A DNA stretch of 41,669 nucleotides from Desulfobacterales bacterium (GTDB taxonomy: Bacteria; Desulfobacterota; Desulfobacteria; Desulfobacterales; JASJAZ01). Position 1 is the stretch's first letter, and each line of letters starts with the position of its first letter. The stretch lies in NCBI GenBank assembly GCA_030066785.1, contig JASJAZ010000009.1, positions 1 to 41,669 of the forward strand, in the 5' to 3' direction. The notes beneath the pieces were generated by a model that was not told the DNA's origin, did no database searches, and was given only the letters and a program-made list of their open reading frames with translations. Of the stretch, positions 33,421-41,669 are shown piece after piece. Both the position numbers and the translations under genes were made by a program.

Positions 33421-33487
33421 TCCGGACTTGATCCGGAGTCTAATTCTTTTTAAGAGGCCATCTCTGAATGCCGGCCTGCGCCGGCAT
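33421..33487. repeat. REP-like palindromic elements between convergent genes
   Basis: Two hairpin units lie between the convergent SDR and lipocalin genes. The first is TCCGGA (33421-33426), CTTGA, TCCGGA (33432-33437). The second is ATGCCGGC (33468-33475), CTGC, GCCGGCAT (33480-33487), a perfect 8-base stem. Sequences of this kind ('GTCATTCCGGACTTGATCCG' and 'GCCGGCCTGCGCCGGCATGA') recur as dispersed intergenic repeats in many proteobacterial genomes. It may also end transcription from both sides. Confidence 0.7.
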
Positions 33488-33554
33488 GACGAAAGCAACA
33501 CTCCGACCCCTGAAATAAATCGAAATTTCCTGTTTTAATGAATCTCCCGCACTT

Positions 33555-34124
33555 CTATTTTGCCTGCTGGGGAACTTTCTGTACCTTGCTGAGATCGTAG
33601 CCCTGCGCCTGGATAAACTCCAATATCCGCTGGTAGTCCTCTTCGGGAATGGAAGATTTGCGGGCCATGATCCAAACATAATCTCTTTTGGTGCGGCCGA
33701 TAACGGTTTGCGAATAATCATCGGCAAGATAGATGATACGATACTCGAGTTTAAAGGGCCAGAGCCAAGAAAACCGCATCCCCCAAACAGCATTCGATTG
33801 TTTATCCCGGATAAATCCCCGTGGATGATAGACTTTCTGCGGCCCATCGAATCCGCCTTTATTAAAGGTAAAGGTTGTGTCGATGGTGCCATCCTCGGCC
33901 AGGCGATAGGTTTCAACCGCATTATAAGCTTCTTTTTCGATAAACGTGGGGATATTGGCAATTACATACCAGTCGCCCATGAAACGTTCGATATCAACCG
34001 AATCCACCGTATGGATCGGCGGGTTGCTCGCACACCCAGGAATTGTCAGGATGAACATGAGCATGGGAATCGCGCTAAAGATTCGTGCAGGCATCGACCG
34101 TTGCTCTGTTTCTGATCTGATCAT
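33555..34124 (-). CDS. blc: Blc-type outer-membrane lipoprotein lipocalin
   Basis: 189 aa. A lipoprotein signal ends 'ILTIPGC' and the lipocalin signature 'FMGDWYVIANIPTFIEK' gives the GxW motif. The rest follows bacterial Blc closely: 'YNAVETYRLAEDGTIDTTFT', 'WPFKLEYRIIYLADDYSQTV', 'YVWIMARKSSIPEEDYQRIL' and the final 'AQGYDLSKVQKVPQ'. Blc binds lysophospholipid or fatty acid at the outer membrane and is induced in stress. GAGAGG lies seven bases before the ATG at 34124. It converges on the SDR gene, with REP-like repeats between them. Confidence 0.95.
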   Translation of the reverse strand: MIRSETEQRSMPARIFSAIPMLMFILTIPGCASNPPIHTVDSVDIERFMGDWYVIANIPTFIEKEAYNAVETYRLAEDGTIDTTFTFNKGGFDGPQKVYHPRGFIRDKQSNAVWGMRFSWLWPFKLEYRIIYLADDYSQTVIGRTKRDYVWIMARKSSIPEEDYQRILEFIQAQGYDLSKVQKVPQQAK

Positions 34125-34572
34125 TTTGTAACCTCTCTATTTGAAAATAACTCACGCAATCCTATCTAATTTTAAGGTTGTTTTTAGATAATGCATTACT
34201 ATAAGCCTGATTTTAGATAAACAAAGTGCACCATGGCTCCGTACCGAAACTCTAGCGCGTGTTAAACGGCCCATCTCACATTTTTTTGGGCCTGTCTGAA
34301 CTTAGGAAATGAAAGAAGCTGGGGAAAAAACTAAAATAAATTCTCGCGACGACCTAATACGCTTTTCGTTTCCTTGCGGTTTTATGAGTCGCATCAAGGC
34401 TTTGGGATTGAATTGTACCTTCATTGTTCTTTCTGTGCTAAAGAAATGCATTTTCAATTTGCACGCGATTTTAAAGGCGTCACTATCATACTATAGATAT
34501 AACGAATTACTTTGATGCAACCAATAGAAACAGGACCTCGGTATTGTAACCCAAAAAATTGGAGTATACATC
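34125..34572. other. Divergent promoter region with a direct repeat
   Basis: 448 bases between the divergent lipocalin and MFS genes. A 10-base direct repeat TTTTAGATAA occurs at 34182-34191 and 34211-34220, 29 bases apart, near the lipocalin side; this could be a regulator site. A GGCCCA (34268-34273) to TGGGCC (34287-34292) stem with a 13-base loop is present but has no T-tract on the outside. No open frame with support was found. Confidence 0.4.
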
Positions 34573-35961
34573 GTGGCCGAACATAAAACCCAAGAAACAC
34601 CGGCCCTTTTTGTTGCCACGCTTTCCTCTTTTATGGGGCCGTTTATCATATCGTCGGTGAATGTGGCACTTCCTGCCATTCAGAGCGAGTTCTCAGCCGA
34701 TGCAGTGGTGCTAAGCTGGGTTGCAACCGCCTTGCTGCTGGCAGTTGCTGTCTTTTTGATTCCCATGGGTAAAATCGGCGATATATTTGGTCGCAAAAAA
34801 GTCTTTACGTGGGGACTGGCCATCCATACCCTTGCTTCATTATTGGGGGCATTTTCCATATCCATGCCAATGCTGATTGCCGTAAGGGTTTTCCAGGGAT
34901 TCGGAGCAGCCATGTTTGTCACCACTGGTATGGCTATTTTGACCTCCGTATTTCCCCCTAAGAGGCGGGGTCGTGCCATCGGGATCTATGTGGCCGCCGT
35001 TTATATCGGCTTGTCTGTGGGCCCGTTTTTCGGCGGCTTTTTGACCCAATACCTGGGGTGGCGCAGTATATTCGGCGTAGTTGTCCCATTGGGTGTGCTG
35101 TCGGTTGGGGTTACCCTTAAGTATTTGAAAGACGAATGGGCCGATGCCAGAGGTACAAAATTCGATATTGCCGGGAGTTTGCTGTACGCCGCCTCTGTTT
35201 TTCTGCTGGTGTACGGCGCTTCCCTGCTTCCGCAATGGCTGGCTTTGTATTTTATTCTGACCGGTGTCATTACGATGGCGATTTTTGTCCGGCTTGAGCT
35301 GTACACACCAAACCCGGTATTTGAAATACGTCTGTTCAGTGGTAATAAGTTATTTGCATTTTCATGCTTGGCCGCGCTGATTAACTATGCCGCCACTTTC
35401 GCCGTCACCTTTCTGCTTAGCCTTTATTTACAGTACATTAAAGGGTTCGATCCCCGGACGGCCGGCACCATCCTGGTTGCCCAACCAGTGGTCATGGCTG
35501 TTTTCTCTCCTCTGGCCGGCCGGCTCTCGGATCGGATCGAACCACGTTTTATCTCCTCGGCCGGCATGACACTCACCGCTTTGGGTCTGCTTCTTTTTTC
35601 ACTGATCGGAACCGCAACCGGCATCATATTCATTATTGCAACATTGATGATGCTCGGTTTCGGCTTCGCCCTGTTTTCTTCACCAAATATGAATGCCATT
35701 ATGGGGTCGGTGGATAAGAGATTTTTCGGCATTGCTTCGGGAACGGTCGCAACCATGCGGCTGTTGGGCCAGATGACCAGCATGGCCATCGCCATGGTAA
35801 TTTTTGCGGTCTTGATCGGCCGGGAACAGATCATGCCCTCAAATTATGAATTGTTTCTGAAAAGTGTAAAGCTGTCATTCTTGATTTTTACGTTTCTGTG
35901 CGTGGCGGGAATCTTTTTTTCCATTACACGCGGGGAGTTGCGAACCAAAACCGAAAAGTAA
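34573..35961 (+). CDS. MFS drug-efflux-type transporter (DHA2, 14-TM class)
   Basis: 462 aa with GTG start at 34573, eight bases after GGAG. The first membrane segment runs 'LSSFMGPFIISSVNVALPAI', followed by the motif A region 'GKIGDIFGRKKVFTWGLAIH' and motif C-like 'IYVAAVYIGLSVGPFFGGFL'. The number of hydrophobic segments (about 14) and the 'VNVALPAIQSEF' opening fit the EmrB/QacA (DHA2) family of proton-coupled exporters. The substrate is unknown. It stands alone, with no TetR or MarR regulator next to it, and no HlyD partner. Confidence 0.92.
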   Translation: MAEHKTQETPALFVATLSSFMGPFIISSVNVALPAIQSEFSADAVVLSWVATALLLAVAVFLIPMGKIGDIFGRKKVFTWGLAIHTLASLLGAFSISMPMLIAVRVFQGFGAAMFVTTGMAILTSVFPPKRRGRAIGIYVAAVYIGLSVGPFFGGFLTQYLGWRSIFGVVVPLGVLSVGVTLKYLKDEWADARGTKFDIAGSLLYAASVFLLVYGASLLPQWLALYFILTGVITMAIFVRLELYTPNPVFEIRLFSGNKLFAFSCLAALINYAATFAVTFLLSLYLQYIKGFDPRTAGTILVAQPVVMAVFSPLAGRLSDRIEPRFISSAGMTLTALGLLLFSLIGTATGIIFIIATLMMLGFGFALFSSPNMNAIMGSVDKRFFGIASGTVATMRLLGQMTSMAIAMVIFAVLIGREQIMPSNYELFLKSVKLSFLIFTFLCVAGIFFSITRGELRTKTEK

Positions 35962-36270
35962 TTCAGATCCGTTGTCCTTTCCGACGGTGACGCTATCGAC
36001 TATGATTGGCATTAATCGCCTACAATCGACCGTAGCCAAATCCAACCAGTTGATCCAGACAACGGGTGCGCAACACAAATGCAGCTGCCGGTCGATTTAC
36101 AGTAGCCGGAATTATTATGAAAATCTGGTGACGAATTGATGGCAATCAGATGATTCAGAGGATATAAAGATTGGTATACGCGTGCCCGATCAAGAATATT
36201 TCCAAGTTGCCCGCAATGCCGAAGGCCAGCCATAATAATTATATTTTTTAATCGCTAGCTTCAAAATCAC
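35962..36270. other. Convergent intergenic region, nothing recognised
   Basis: 309 bases between the ends of the convergent MFS and RR-phosphatase genes. Short minus-strand frames here match nothing and have no ribosome site. No hairpin followed by a T-run and no repeat was found. Confidence 0.4.
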
Positions 36271-37401
36271 CTATGCGTCTCGCCAAATCTCTAATATGGT
36301 TAAATCGTCACTTGAAACTGAATCTTCCCGCCATTGATGCACTGAATGTAGAAGCCCTTGGCCCCAAGGTGGTCCTTTGGACGTTTTTATATAGTCAAGC
36401 AATCGTTGATTGCCAAAAAGTTCATTCCCGGCATTTTCCGCTTCAATAACGCCATCTGTAAAAAAAAGAATTGATTCGCCGGGAGATAAAAAAATTTCTG
36501 TTTTCTCGTACGTGGCATTGGGTGTAATTCCCAATGATATTCCATTTATCTGGGGTAGATCGCCCACGTCGTTTTCAATGATCCACACAGGCTGTAAATG
36601 CCCCCCCAGTGTGAGCTGCATTTTACCGTTGGAGGGCCAATAGCGCGCAATTACGATTGTGGCAAAAAATCCTTCTTCGGAAGTCAGGCTATGCAGGCTA
36701 TGGTTTACGGCTTCAAGAAGTTTATCCACTTCAGATTGGTGCAATGCTTCGCTTCGTATTTTGGTTGATAATGCCGCCATGATCAAAGCCGCCGGAACGC
36801 CTTTATCAGAAACATCAGCAACATATGCCAATAGACTGTCATCCGGCAGAGGAATCATGTCGTATAAATCGCCACCGACATAGCCTGCAGGTAAAGATAC
36901 GGCCCAGATATGATTTCCTGCCCCGAGTTCAGGTAGATCCGGCCAAAACAAAGATTGTATCTTCGTGGCGGTCTTGAGCTGAACTTTAAGCTGAACAGAC
37001 TGATCAAGGACGGTGTCGTGCAGGGACTTGATGCGCAGCATCGACTTTACTCTGGCGACCAGCGCGGCATGATCCACGGGCTTGGTTAAGTATTCGTCAG
37101 CACCTGCTTCCAGACCGGCTACGATGTCTTTTGAATCCGTTCTGGCGGTTACCATGATAATCGGTATAAATGGCAGGGATTGATCTGCCCGGATGCGGCG
37201 ACAGACCTCGATACCATCCATCTTGGGCATCATGATATCCAAGAGGATCAGATCCGGCTGCTTTGCAGTAGCCAAAACCAACCCAGCTTCACCGTCTGTC
37301 GCGGTGATAATATCATAACCGTTGGCTTCAAGGCGCATCTGAAAGATCTCCACATTGGCAGGGTTATCATCTACAATCAAGACGAGGGGTGGTGTTCGCA
37401 T
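36271..37401 (-). CDS. Response regulator with SpoIIE-type (PP2C) phosphatase output
   Basis: 376 aa. The receiver domain (residues 6-122) has the acidic pair in 'LIVDDNPAN', phospho-acceptor Asp55 in 'LILLDIMMPK', Thr85 and Lys107 in 'YLTKPVD'. A linker of about 30 residues leads to the PP2C SpoIIE domain from about 165, with 'GGDLYDMIP', 'YVADVSDKGVPAALIMAALS' and 'FFTDGVIEAEN'. This is the RsbP/RssB-like layout in which phosphorylation of the receiver controls a protein phosphatase that acts on a STAS antagonist. No STAS or anti-sigma kinase gene is nearby. It is the last gene of the sensor cluster. Confidence 0.95.
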   Translation of the reverse strand: MRTPPLVLIVDDNPANVEIFQMRLEANGYDIITATDGEAGLVLATAKQPDLILLDIMMPKMDGIEVCRRIRADQSLPFIPIIMVTARTDSKDIVAGLEAGADEYLTKPVDHAALVARVKSMLRIKSLHDTVLDQSVQLKVQLKTATKIQSLFWPDLPELGAGNHIWAVSLPAGYVGGDLYDMIPLPDDSLLAYVADVSDKGVPAALIMAALSTKIRSEALHQSEVDKLLEAVNHSLHSLTSEEGFFATIVIARYWPSNGKMQLTLGGHLQPVWIIENDVGDLPQINGISLGITPNATYEKTEIFLSPGESILFFTDGVIEAENAGNELFGNQRLLDYIKTSKGPPWGQGLLHSVHQWREDSVSSDDLTILEIWRDA

Positions 37402-37422
37402 GGTGATACCCCCTTGGTTGAA

Positions 37423-37794
37423 TTAATCTTGGGGTAAAAATTCACGGATTTTTGACAGGAGCATTCGTGGACTGAAGGGTTTGGATACGTATGCGTCGCA
37501 GCCTGCTTCAAACGCTTTGATATCATCGCCGCTCAGTGCATAAGAAGTAACTGCAATAATCGGTATTTTACTCAGGCCGGGTTTGGCTTTAATCCGCCGC
37601 GTGGCCTCATAACCATCGAGATCGGGCAGCTGAATGTCCATCAGGATCAGCTTTGGACAATGGGTCTCTGCTGCGGTCACGCCATCCTTGCCGGTTGTTG
37701 CTTCGATGGTCTCATAGCCGGCACTCGTGAGCAAATCTCGCATAATACGCCGGTTATCCTCCTGGTCTTCAACGACTAAAATCTTCTTGCTCAT
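37423..37794 (-). CDS. Single-domain response regulator (CheY/DivK-like)
   Basis: 123 aa from ATG at 37794, chosen for the AAGGAAG upstream; the frame upstream of it overlaps the kinase gene. A complete receiver is present: acidic pair Glu9-Asp10, Asp53 ('LILMDIQLPDLDGYEA'), Thr83 and Lys105 ('VSKPFSP'), with no output domain. The 'MDIQLPDLDGYEATRRIK' and 'SYALSGDDIKAFEAGCDAYV' stretches match receivers of the DivK-like class. It sits 17 bases after the histidine kinase gene and 21 before the receiver-phosphatase, so it probably relays phosphoryl groups within this locus. Confidence 0.94.
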   Translation of the reverse strand: MSKKILVVEDQEDNRRIMRDLLTSAGYETIEATTGKDGVTAAETHCPKLILMDIQLPDLDGYEATRRIKAKPGLSKIPIIAVTSYALSGDDIKAFEAGCDAYVSKPFSPRMLLSKIREFLPQD

Positions 37795-37811
37795 CTTTGC
37801 TTCCTTTATGC

Positions 37812-39653
37812 TTATGCTCGCAACGGTAGCGTAAACCTGAAATTTGATCCTTTCCCAGGGATTGACTCCACCCATATTTGGCCACCGTGCATTTCAACGA
37901 TCCTTTTAGCAATGGAGAGGCCGAGACCGGTTCCACCCTTTTTCCTAGTGCTCGATCCGTCGGCTTGCTGGAATTCCTTGAAGATTTGCTTCTGATCAGC
38001 TGCCGAAATTCCAGGGCCGGTATCAATAACGGAGATTAAGAACGTCTCATCGGAAACACCCACCTCTACTTTCACCTCCCCTCTTTCAGTGAATTTGATT
38101 GCGTTTCCGACCAGATTTAATAGCACCTGTGCTATGCGTTGCTGGTCCCCCCTGCCTATTTTCAAATCAGCAGGGACGGTGACATTCAACTGAAGATTCT
38201 TTTCCGCAGCTAGGGCCTCAACCGAAGTGATGACCGTCTGAATCACATCCGCCATTGAATATTCATCAAGCGAAAGGACCAGTTGACCCGCTTCTATCTT
38301 TGAAAGATCCAGAACATCATTGATTAAGCTGAGCAGATGACGCCCATTTTTATCCAGTCGTTCAAGGACTTCCCGTATCTTTTCCGGCACTTCACCGTAT
38401 ATGTTGTCGAGTATCAGCTCCGTATAGCCCAATATGGCATTCAGAGGAGTCCGCAGTTCATGGCTCATGTTGGCCAGAAATTCAGACTTGTGCTTGTTGG
38501 CCGCCTCGGCGGCTTCCTTTTCGATTCTCAACCGGCTAGCCTGCTTTTTTTCGGTGATATCTTCAAGGATTCCTTCATAATAAAGGATTTCGCCGTTTTC
38601 ATTCTTGATCACATTCCCGCTGATGGATACATCGATATTTTCTCCGTTTTTGCGCTGAAACTGAGTCTCAAATCTTTGAACCATGCCCTCTTCTTTTAAA
38701 AGGTGTCTTAATCGCTCCCTGTCAGCCGGATCTGCATAGAACTGCGAGCTGATATCTACTGTGCTTTCGATCATGGCTTCAGGTGATTCGTAGCCCATTA
38801 TGTGTGCAAAAGCGGGATTAACGGTCAGCAGCCGGCCTTTGCTGTCCGGCGTTGATCGATATAGGCCGACGGTGGCGTTTTCAAAAATGCTTCGATATTT
38901 CTGCTCCGCTGCTATCAAGGCCACCTGGCCTTGATGCAGCTTTACAGACATTTCATTGAAAGCCTCACCCATTTTCCCGATTTCGTCCTTAAAGGGCAAA
39001 TTGACGGTTTCACCTAAATGGCCCGCCTGTATTTGGTTGATGGCTTTGCGCAGCATGGAAACAGGTCGGATCACAAATCTGGCAAGCATGAAATTAAGAA
39101 GCGCGGATATAAGAAGCAGCGTCGTCAACAAAAGCGTCAGAAAAATGGCAATCGACCGATGCGTTTCTTTGGTGAGCTCCTCCAGGTCATAGTAAATCAT
39201 GATAGTGCCGATTTTTTGACCGATAACTTCAATTGCGCGGGAAAAGATTCCCAATGATTTTCCCTGATAAGATCCGGTTTTAAATGAATAGGCGCTTCCG
39301 GCAGGACTTTTATCCTGTATCTTGATCTTTTCAGACAGCTCGATGTCGGTGGATATAAACAACGCGCCGTCAGGCAAATAGACGCTGGCGGCGGCGATGT
39401 CTTCGACATTCAAAATATCTTTAAGCGTTAATGCCAAAGCCCGCTTTTGTCCGGCAAACAGCTCGTTGGCGATATCATCCCTTTTATGCTGAAAAATAGT
39501 GTCCAGCAATAATTCGATCTTTCTCTCATGCGAGACATGGCGTTCGGTTTCAAAGGGGTAGAGAATCGCGCCGAAAATAATTGCAATAACGAGGCAGGTA
39601 ATACATATGGCGACATTAATTTTGAATCGTAGCGTTCTGCTGTTCATTTTCAT
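37812..39653 (-). CDS. Membrane PAS-domain sensor histidine kinase
   Basis: 613 aa. Two membrane segments (about 10-32 and 167-192) enclose a periplasmic sensor of about 130 residues. A HAMP linker (193-245), a PAS domain (about 250-370, including 'VNPAFAHIMGYESPEAM' and a PAC segment ending 'GILEDITEKK'), a HisKA dimerisation domain with His398 ('NMSHELRTPLN'), and an HATPase with N-box Asn517, 'DTGPGIS' and 'GGTGLGLSIAK' follow. No receiver is attached. The periplasmic domain could contact one of the two LivK-type binding proteins encoded just upstream, as in some sensor-binding-protein systems, but this is inference. Confidence 0.95.
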   Translation of the reverse strand: MKMNSRTLRFKINVAICITCLVIAIIFGAILYPFETERHVSHERKIELLLDTIFQHKRDDIANELFAGQKRALALTLKDILNVEDIAAASVYLPDGALFISTDIELSEKIKIQDKSPAGSAYSFKTGSYQGKSLGIFSRAIEVIGQKIGTIMIYYDLEELTKETHRSIAIFLTLLLTTLLLISALLNFMLARFVIRPVSMLRKAINQIQAGHLGETVNLPFKDEIGKMGEAFNEMSVKLHQGQVALIAAEQKYRSIFENATVGLYRSTPDSKGRLLTVNPAFAHIMGYESPEAMIESTVDISSQFYADPADRERLRHLLKEEGMVQRFETQFQRKNGENIDVSISGNVIKNENGEILYYEGILEDITEKKQASRLRIEKEAAEAANKHKSEFLANMSHELRTPLNAILGYTELILDNIYGEVPEKIREVLERLDKNGRHLLSLINDVLDLSKIEAGQLVLSLDEYSMADVIQTVITSVEALAAEKNLQLNVTVPADLKIGRGDQQRIAQVLLNLVGNAIKFTERGEVKVEVGVSDETFLISVIDTGPGISAADQKQIFKEFQQADGSSTRKKGGTGLGLSIAKRIVEMHGGQIWVESIPGKGSNFRFTLPLRA

Positions 39654-39710
39654 AACACGCGCCCGTCAAATATTTTCGATCTTATGGTTTGCTTTTTGGA
39701 AAGCCACATA

Positions 39711-40826
39711 TCAAGGTTTTAAGGTTTTTAGATAATGCGGTTGCCCATTCCTGATTTCCATTAGCACGGCACTTTTAATCGGATCTCCGTCTGCATTGAA
39801 GCTGATGGCGCCTGTTACACCTTTAAAAGAACGGGTATTTGCGATGGCATCCCGAATGCTTTTGCGATCAAGGGACCCGGATCGTTTGATCGCATCGGCC
39901 AGAACCATCATGGCATCATAACCCAGCGCAATATTGTCATCCGGATCTTGTGAATTGATCTTATATTTCTTAATAAAAGCCTGGGACTGTTCGTTATCTA
40001 GCAAAACCGACCAGTGGGTGCTGTAATAGCCTCGCCGCAATTCAGAGCCGCCCTTTTTAAAAAAAACCGGCGTGCTCCACCCGTCACCCCCGATAAAAAT
40101 GGAAGATGTGCCGGCATCCTGCGTTTTTTTGGCGATCAGACCACTCTCATCGTGGCCGGGAATAAAGATGACATCGGCATTGGCTTTCACAGCATTTTTA
40201 ATTTCCTCGTCGAATAGGCGTTGTTTTAATTTATATTCCAGTTCCAGAAGAACCCGTCCGCCCATCTGTTCGAAATTTCTGCGAAATATTTCGGAAAGCT
40301 TAAGGCTGTAATCGCTTGTCACATCGACGAAAATTGCCGCTGTGCCGGCTTTAAGGTCATGCCTTGCAAATCTCGCGATCACCTCACCCTGAAAATCATC
40401 GGTGAAACAGATCCTGAAAATGTAATCCCCAATTTTGGTCACTTCCGGATTGGTAGACAAACTTGAAATCATCGGAATGCCGCTATTCTGGGCCACACGG
40501 GCGACTGCAATAGAATGCGAACTCCAGTCCGGTCCCACGATGGCCACGACCTTGGCTACAGCCGCCTGATTTGCTGCTAAAGTCGAACCGATGGGTGTGC
40601 TTTGGTTGTCGAACATGCGAAGATTGATTTTCTTGCCTGAAATTCCGCCCTGTTTGTTGAGCTCATCGACTGCGTAACGGACTCCCCGCAGGGCATACGC
40701 GTTGGCCTCGGCTGCCGCTCCCGTTAGGGCATAAATGGCGGCGATGTCAATTGCCTCCTCTGCGTGAACCGGCAATACCAATAAAAATATGGACAGCGAA
40801 AAAGGAATAAAGCTGCTTTTTTTCAT
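39711..40826 (-). CDS. LivK-type periplasmic substrate-binding protein (type 1 PBP)
   Basis: 371 aa. A signal peptide (MKKSSF, hydrophobic core, cleavage after VHA) is followed by 'IDIAAIYALTGAAAEANAYA' and 'GVRYAVDELNKQGGISGKKI', which open the branched-chain amino-acid-type binding fold. 'IVGPDWSSHSIAVARVAQNS', 'IPMISSLSTNPEVT' and 'YDAMMVLADAIKRSG' are typical. GGGGGA lies upstream of ATG at 40826. No LivHMGF permease or ATPase gene is adjacent, so a sensor role with the downstream histidine kinase is more plausible than uptake. The next gene upstream is a paralogue. Confidence 0.93.
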   Translation of the reverse strand: MKKSSFIPFSLSIFLLVLPVHAEEAIDIAAIYALTGAAAEANAYALRGVRYAVDELNKQGGISGKKINLRMFDNQSTPIGSTLAANQAAVAKVVAIVGPDWSSHSIAVARVAQNSGIPMISSLSTNPEVTKIGDYIFRICFTDDFQGEVIARFARHDLKAGTAAIFVDVTSDYSLKLSEIFRRNFEQMGGRVLLELEYKLKQRLFDEEIKNAVKANADVIFIPGHDESGLIAKKTQDAGTSSIFIGGDGWSTPVFFKKGGSELRRGYYSTHWSVLLDNEQSQAFIKKYKINSQDPDDNIALGYDAMMVLADAIKRSGSLDRKSIRDAIANTRSFKGVTGAISFNADGDPIKSAVLMEIRNGQPHYLKTLKP

Positions 40827-40875
40827 AATTCCCCCAACATAATTAGCCGTTTTTTATTGATTTGAGCTTTGTCAT

Positions 40876-41669
40876 CTATGGCTGGACGCTCTTAAAATAC
40901 CTTGGCGCTTCTCGGCCTAATTTCATAATGACCACAGGCTTGTTCACCGGGTCACCATAATCGTTTAAGGTTATGGTTCCTGTAGCACCATGAAATCCGT
41001 GTGTTTCGGCCAATGCGTCACGTATTCGGTCGTGGTCAAAACTTCCAGCCCGACGAATCGCATCGGCCAAAAGAAGAAAAGCATCATAATTCAGTGGCGC
41101 GTTCATATGCGGAATTTTGCTCTTGTATTTCTGGTAGTATATGTTTTGCAGGTGAACACTCTGTGGAAAATCGACATCGGGATGCCAGTGCGCGGAATAG
41201 TAATTGCCCGCTATCGCATGTCCCCCAACATTATACATCAAGGCCCCTGCCCAGCCGTCAGCACCGAGAAAGGTCGTTTTTATGCCCATTGCAACAGCCT
41301 GTTTGATTAATAGGCCACAGTCTCTTGCATAGCCCGGAACATAGACGACATCCGGCGACAATGGTTTAACTTTTTCTAAAATAGCAGCAAAATCAACCGC
41401 TGTGTTGGCATAGCTTTCTTTCAAGACAACCTTGCCGCCCGCTTGCTGAAAGGCGTTGACAAAAAGCTCTGCCAGGGTCAGAGAAAATTCTTCATTAATT
41501 ATTTCCAAAACAATTGCTGTTCTCGCTCCAAGTTCAGTATAAGCAAATTGAGCCATTGCCTGTGACTGGAAAGAATCAATAAAACAGGTCCGGAAAATGT
41601 AATTTCCAATACGCGTAACTTTGGGATTGGTTGAGGATCCGGTGATCATTGAAATCTTGGCTTGTTGAA
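40876..41669 (-). CDS. Second LivK-type periplasmic binding protein, 5' end beyond the window
   Basis: An open frame that runs off the right edge. The ATG at 41649 is internal: the codons beyond it (to 41669) continue the frame, and 'MITGSSTNPKVTRIGNYIFR' matches 'MISSLSTNPEVTKIGDYIFR' of the neighbouring paralogue about 115 residues into that protein. About 264 residues are seen. 'FLGADGWAGALMYNVGGHAI', 'YYSAHWHPD', 'NYDAFLLLADAIRRAGSFDH' and 'FHGATGTITLNDYGDPVNKP' are shared with the paralogue in order. It is a tandem duplicate, diverged enough to bind a different ligand. Confidence 0.93.
   Translation of the reverse strand, partial: QQAKISMITGSSTNPKVTRIGNYIFRTCFIDSFQSQAMAQFAYTELGARTAIVLEIINEEFSLTLAELFVNAFQQAGGKVVLKESYANTAVDFAAILEKVKPLSPDVVYVPGYARDCGLLIKQAVAMGIKTTFLGADGWAGALMYNVGGHAIAGNYYSAHWHPDVDFPQSVHLQNIYYQKYKSKIPHMNAPLNYDAFLLLADAIRRAGSFDHDRIRDALAETHGFHGATGTITLNDYGDPVNKPVVIMKLGREAPRYFKSVQP

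Noticed and set aside
33440-33961. 173-residue minus-strand frame overlapping the lipocalin gene
   Set aside because: It is an alternate frame of the Blc gene and reads through the REP-like repeat; the lipocalin frame has clear family motifs.
34268-34292. GGCCCA/TGGGCC stem as a rho-independent terminator
   Set aside because: The T-run lies inside the loop, not after the stem, and the region lies between two gene starts.
36012-36233. Short minus-strand frame in the MFS/phosphatase gap
   Set aside because: No ribosome site, no family pattern, composition unlike the neighbours.
39711-41669. Complete branched-chain amino acid ABC importer
   Set aside because: Only the two binding proteins are in the window; no permease or ATPase gene is visible.
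1-41669. Prophage, integrative element, CRISPR or toxin-antitoxin locus
   Set aside because: No integrase, transposase, phage structural gene, regularly spaced repeat array, tRNA-flanked insertion or recognisable toxin-antitoxin pair was found on reading both strands.

Overview
The window reads as an ordinary chromosomal stretch of an anaerobic, Gram-negative bacterium, most likely a Desulfobacterota (Desulfobacterales-like) member. The reasons are the envelope lipoproteins and lipocalin, a TRAP transporter with a TatT (T-component) lipoprotein, an AmmeMemoRadiSam cluster, flavoredoxin-like and nitronate-monooxygenase-like flavoproteins, a DUF2284 metal protein and several small Cys-rich proteins. 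This assignment is inference from gene content; no rRNA, tRNA, CRISPR array, transposase, integrase or phage gene was recognised. 43 protein-coding features are annotated; two run off the window edges and one looks like a truncated remnant.

Layout. 1-4570 (minus strand): an S51-family peptidase-like protein, a second S51-like protein fused to a cysteinyl-tRNA-synthetase-type C-terminal domain, a truncated Gfo/Idh/MocA remnant, a full Gfo/Idh/MocA oxidoreductase and a GNAT/BioF2-like acyltransferase cut by the window start. 4883-7688: DNA polymerase X (plus), then a zinc ribbon, a Cse60-like small protein and an OsmC protein (minus). 7976-11778 (minus): membrane SpoIIE-type phosphatase, a LysM/polysaccharide-deacetylase lipoprotein and a TPR/LysM secreted protein. 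12321-21116 (minus): nitronate monooxygenase-like protein, TatT-DctP-DctQ-DctM TRAP transporter, a long acyl-CoA dehydrogenase, flavin reductase, NudC and DUF2284 protein, which looks like uptake and activation of an organic acid. 21392-23178: small proteins.

23341-29231 (plus) is the most interesting part: a tightly overlapping operon of exported AmrB-AmrA fusion, a membrane spermidine-synthase-like protein, a Tat-signal-bearing AmrS radical SAM protein, a DUF456 membrane protein and a poly-gamma-glutamate-hydrolase-like protein. The Memo, AMMECR1 and radical SAM trio is known as a conserved system of unknown function; here its parts appear to be addressed to the cell envelope, with a membrane SpeE-like partner between them.

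29301-35961: SRPBCC protein, NAD-dependent epimerase, a protein with TIKI/TraB-like motifs, a small unknown, an SDR lacking the catalytic Tyr, a Blc-type lipocalin and a 14-TM MFS exporter. 36271-41669 (minus): two tandem LivK-type periplasmic binding proteins, a PAS sensor kinase, a single-domain response regulator and a receiver-SpoIIE phosphatase, which together look like a nutrient- or ligand-sensing signalling locus with a phosphatase output.
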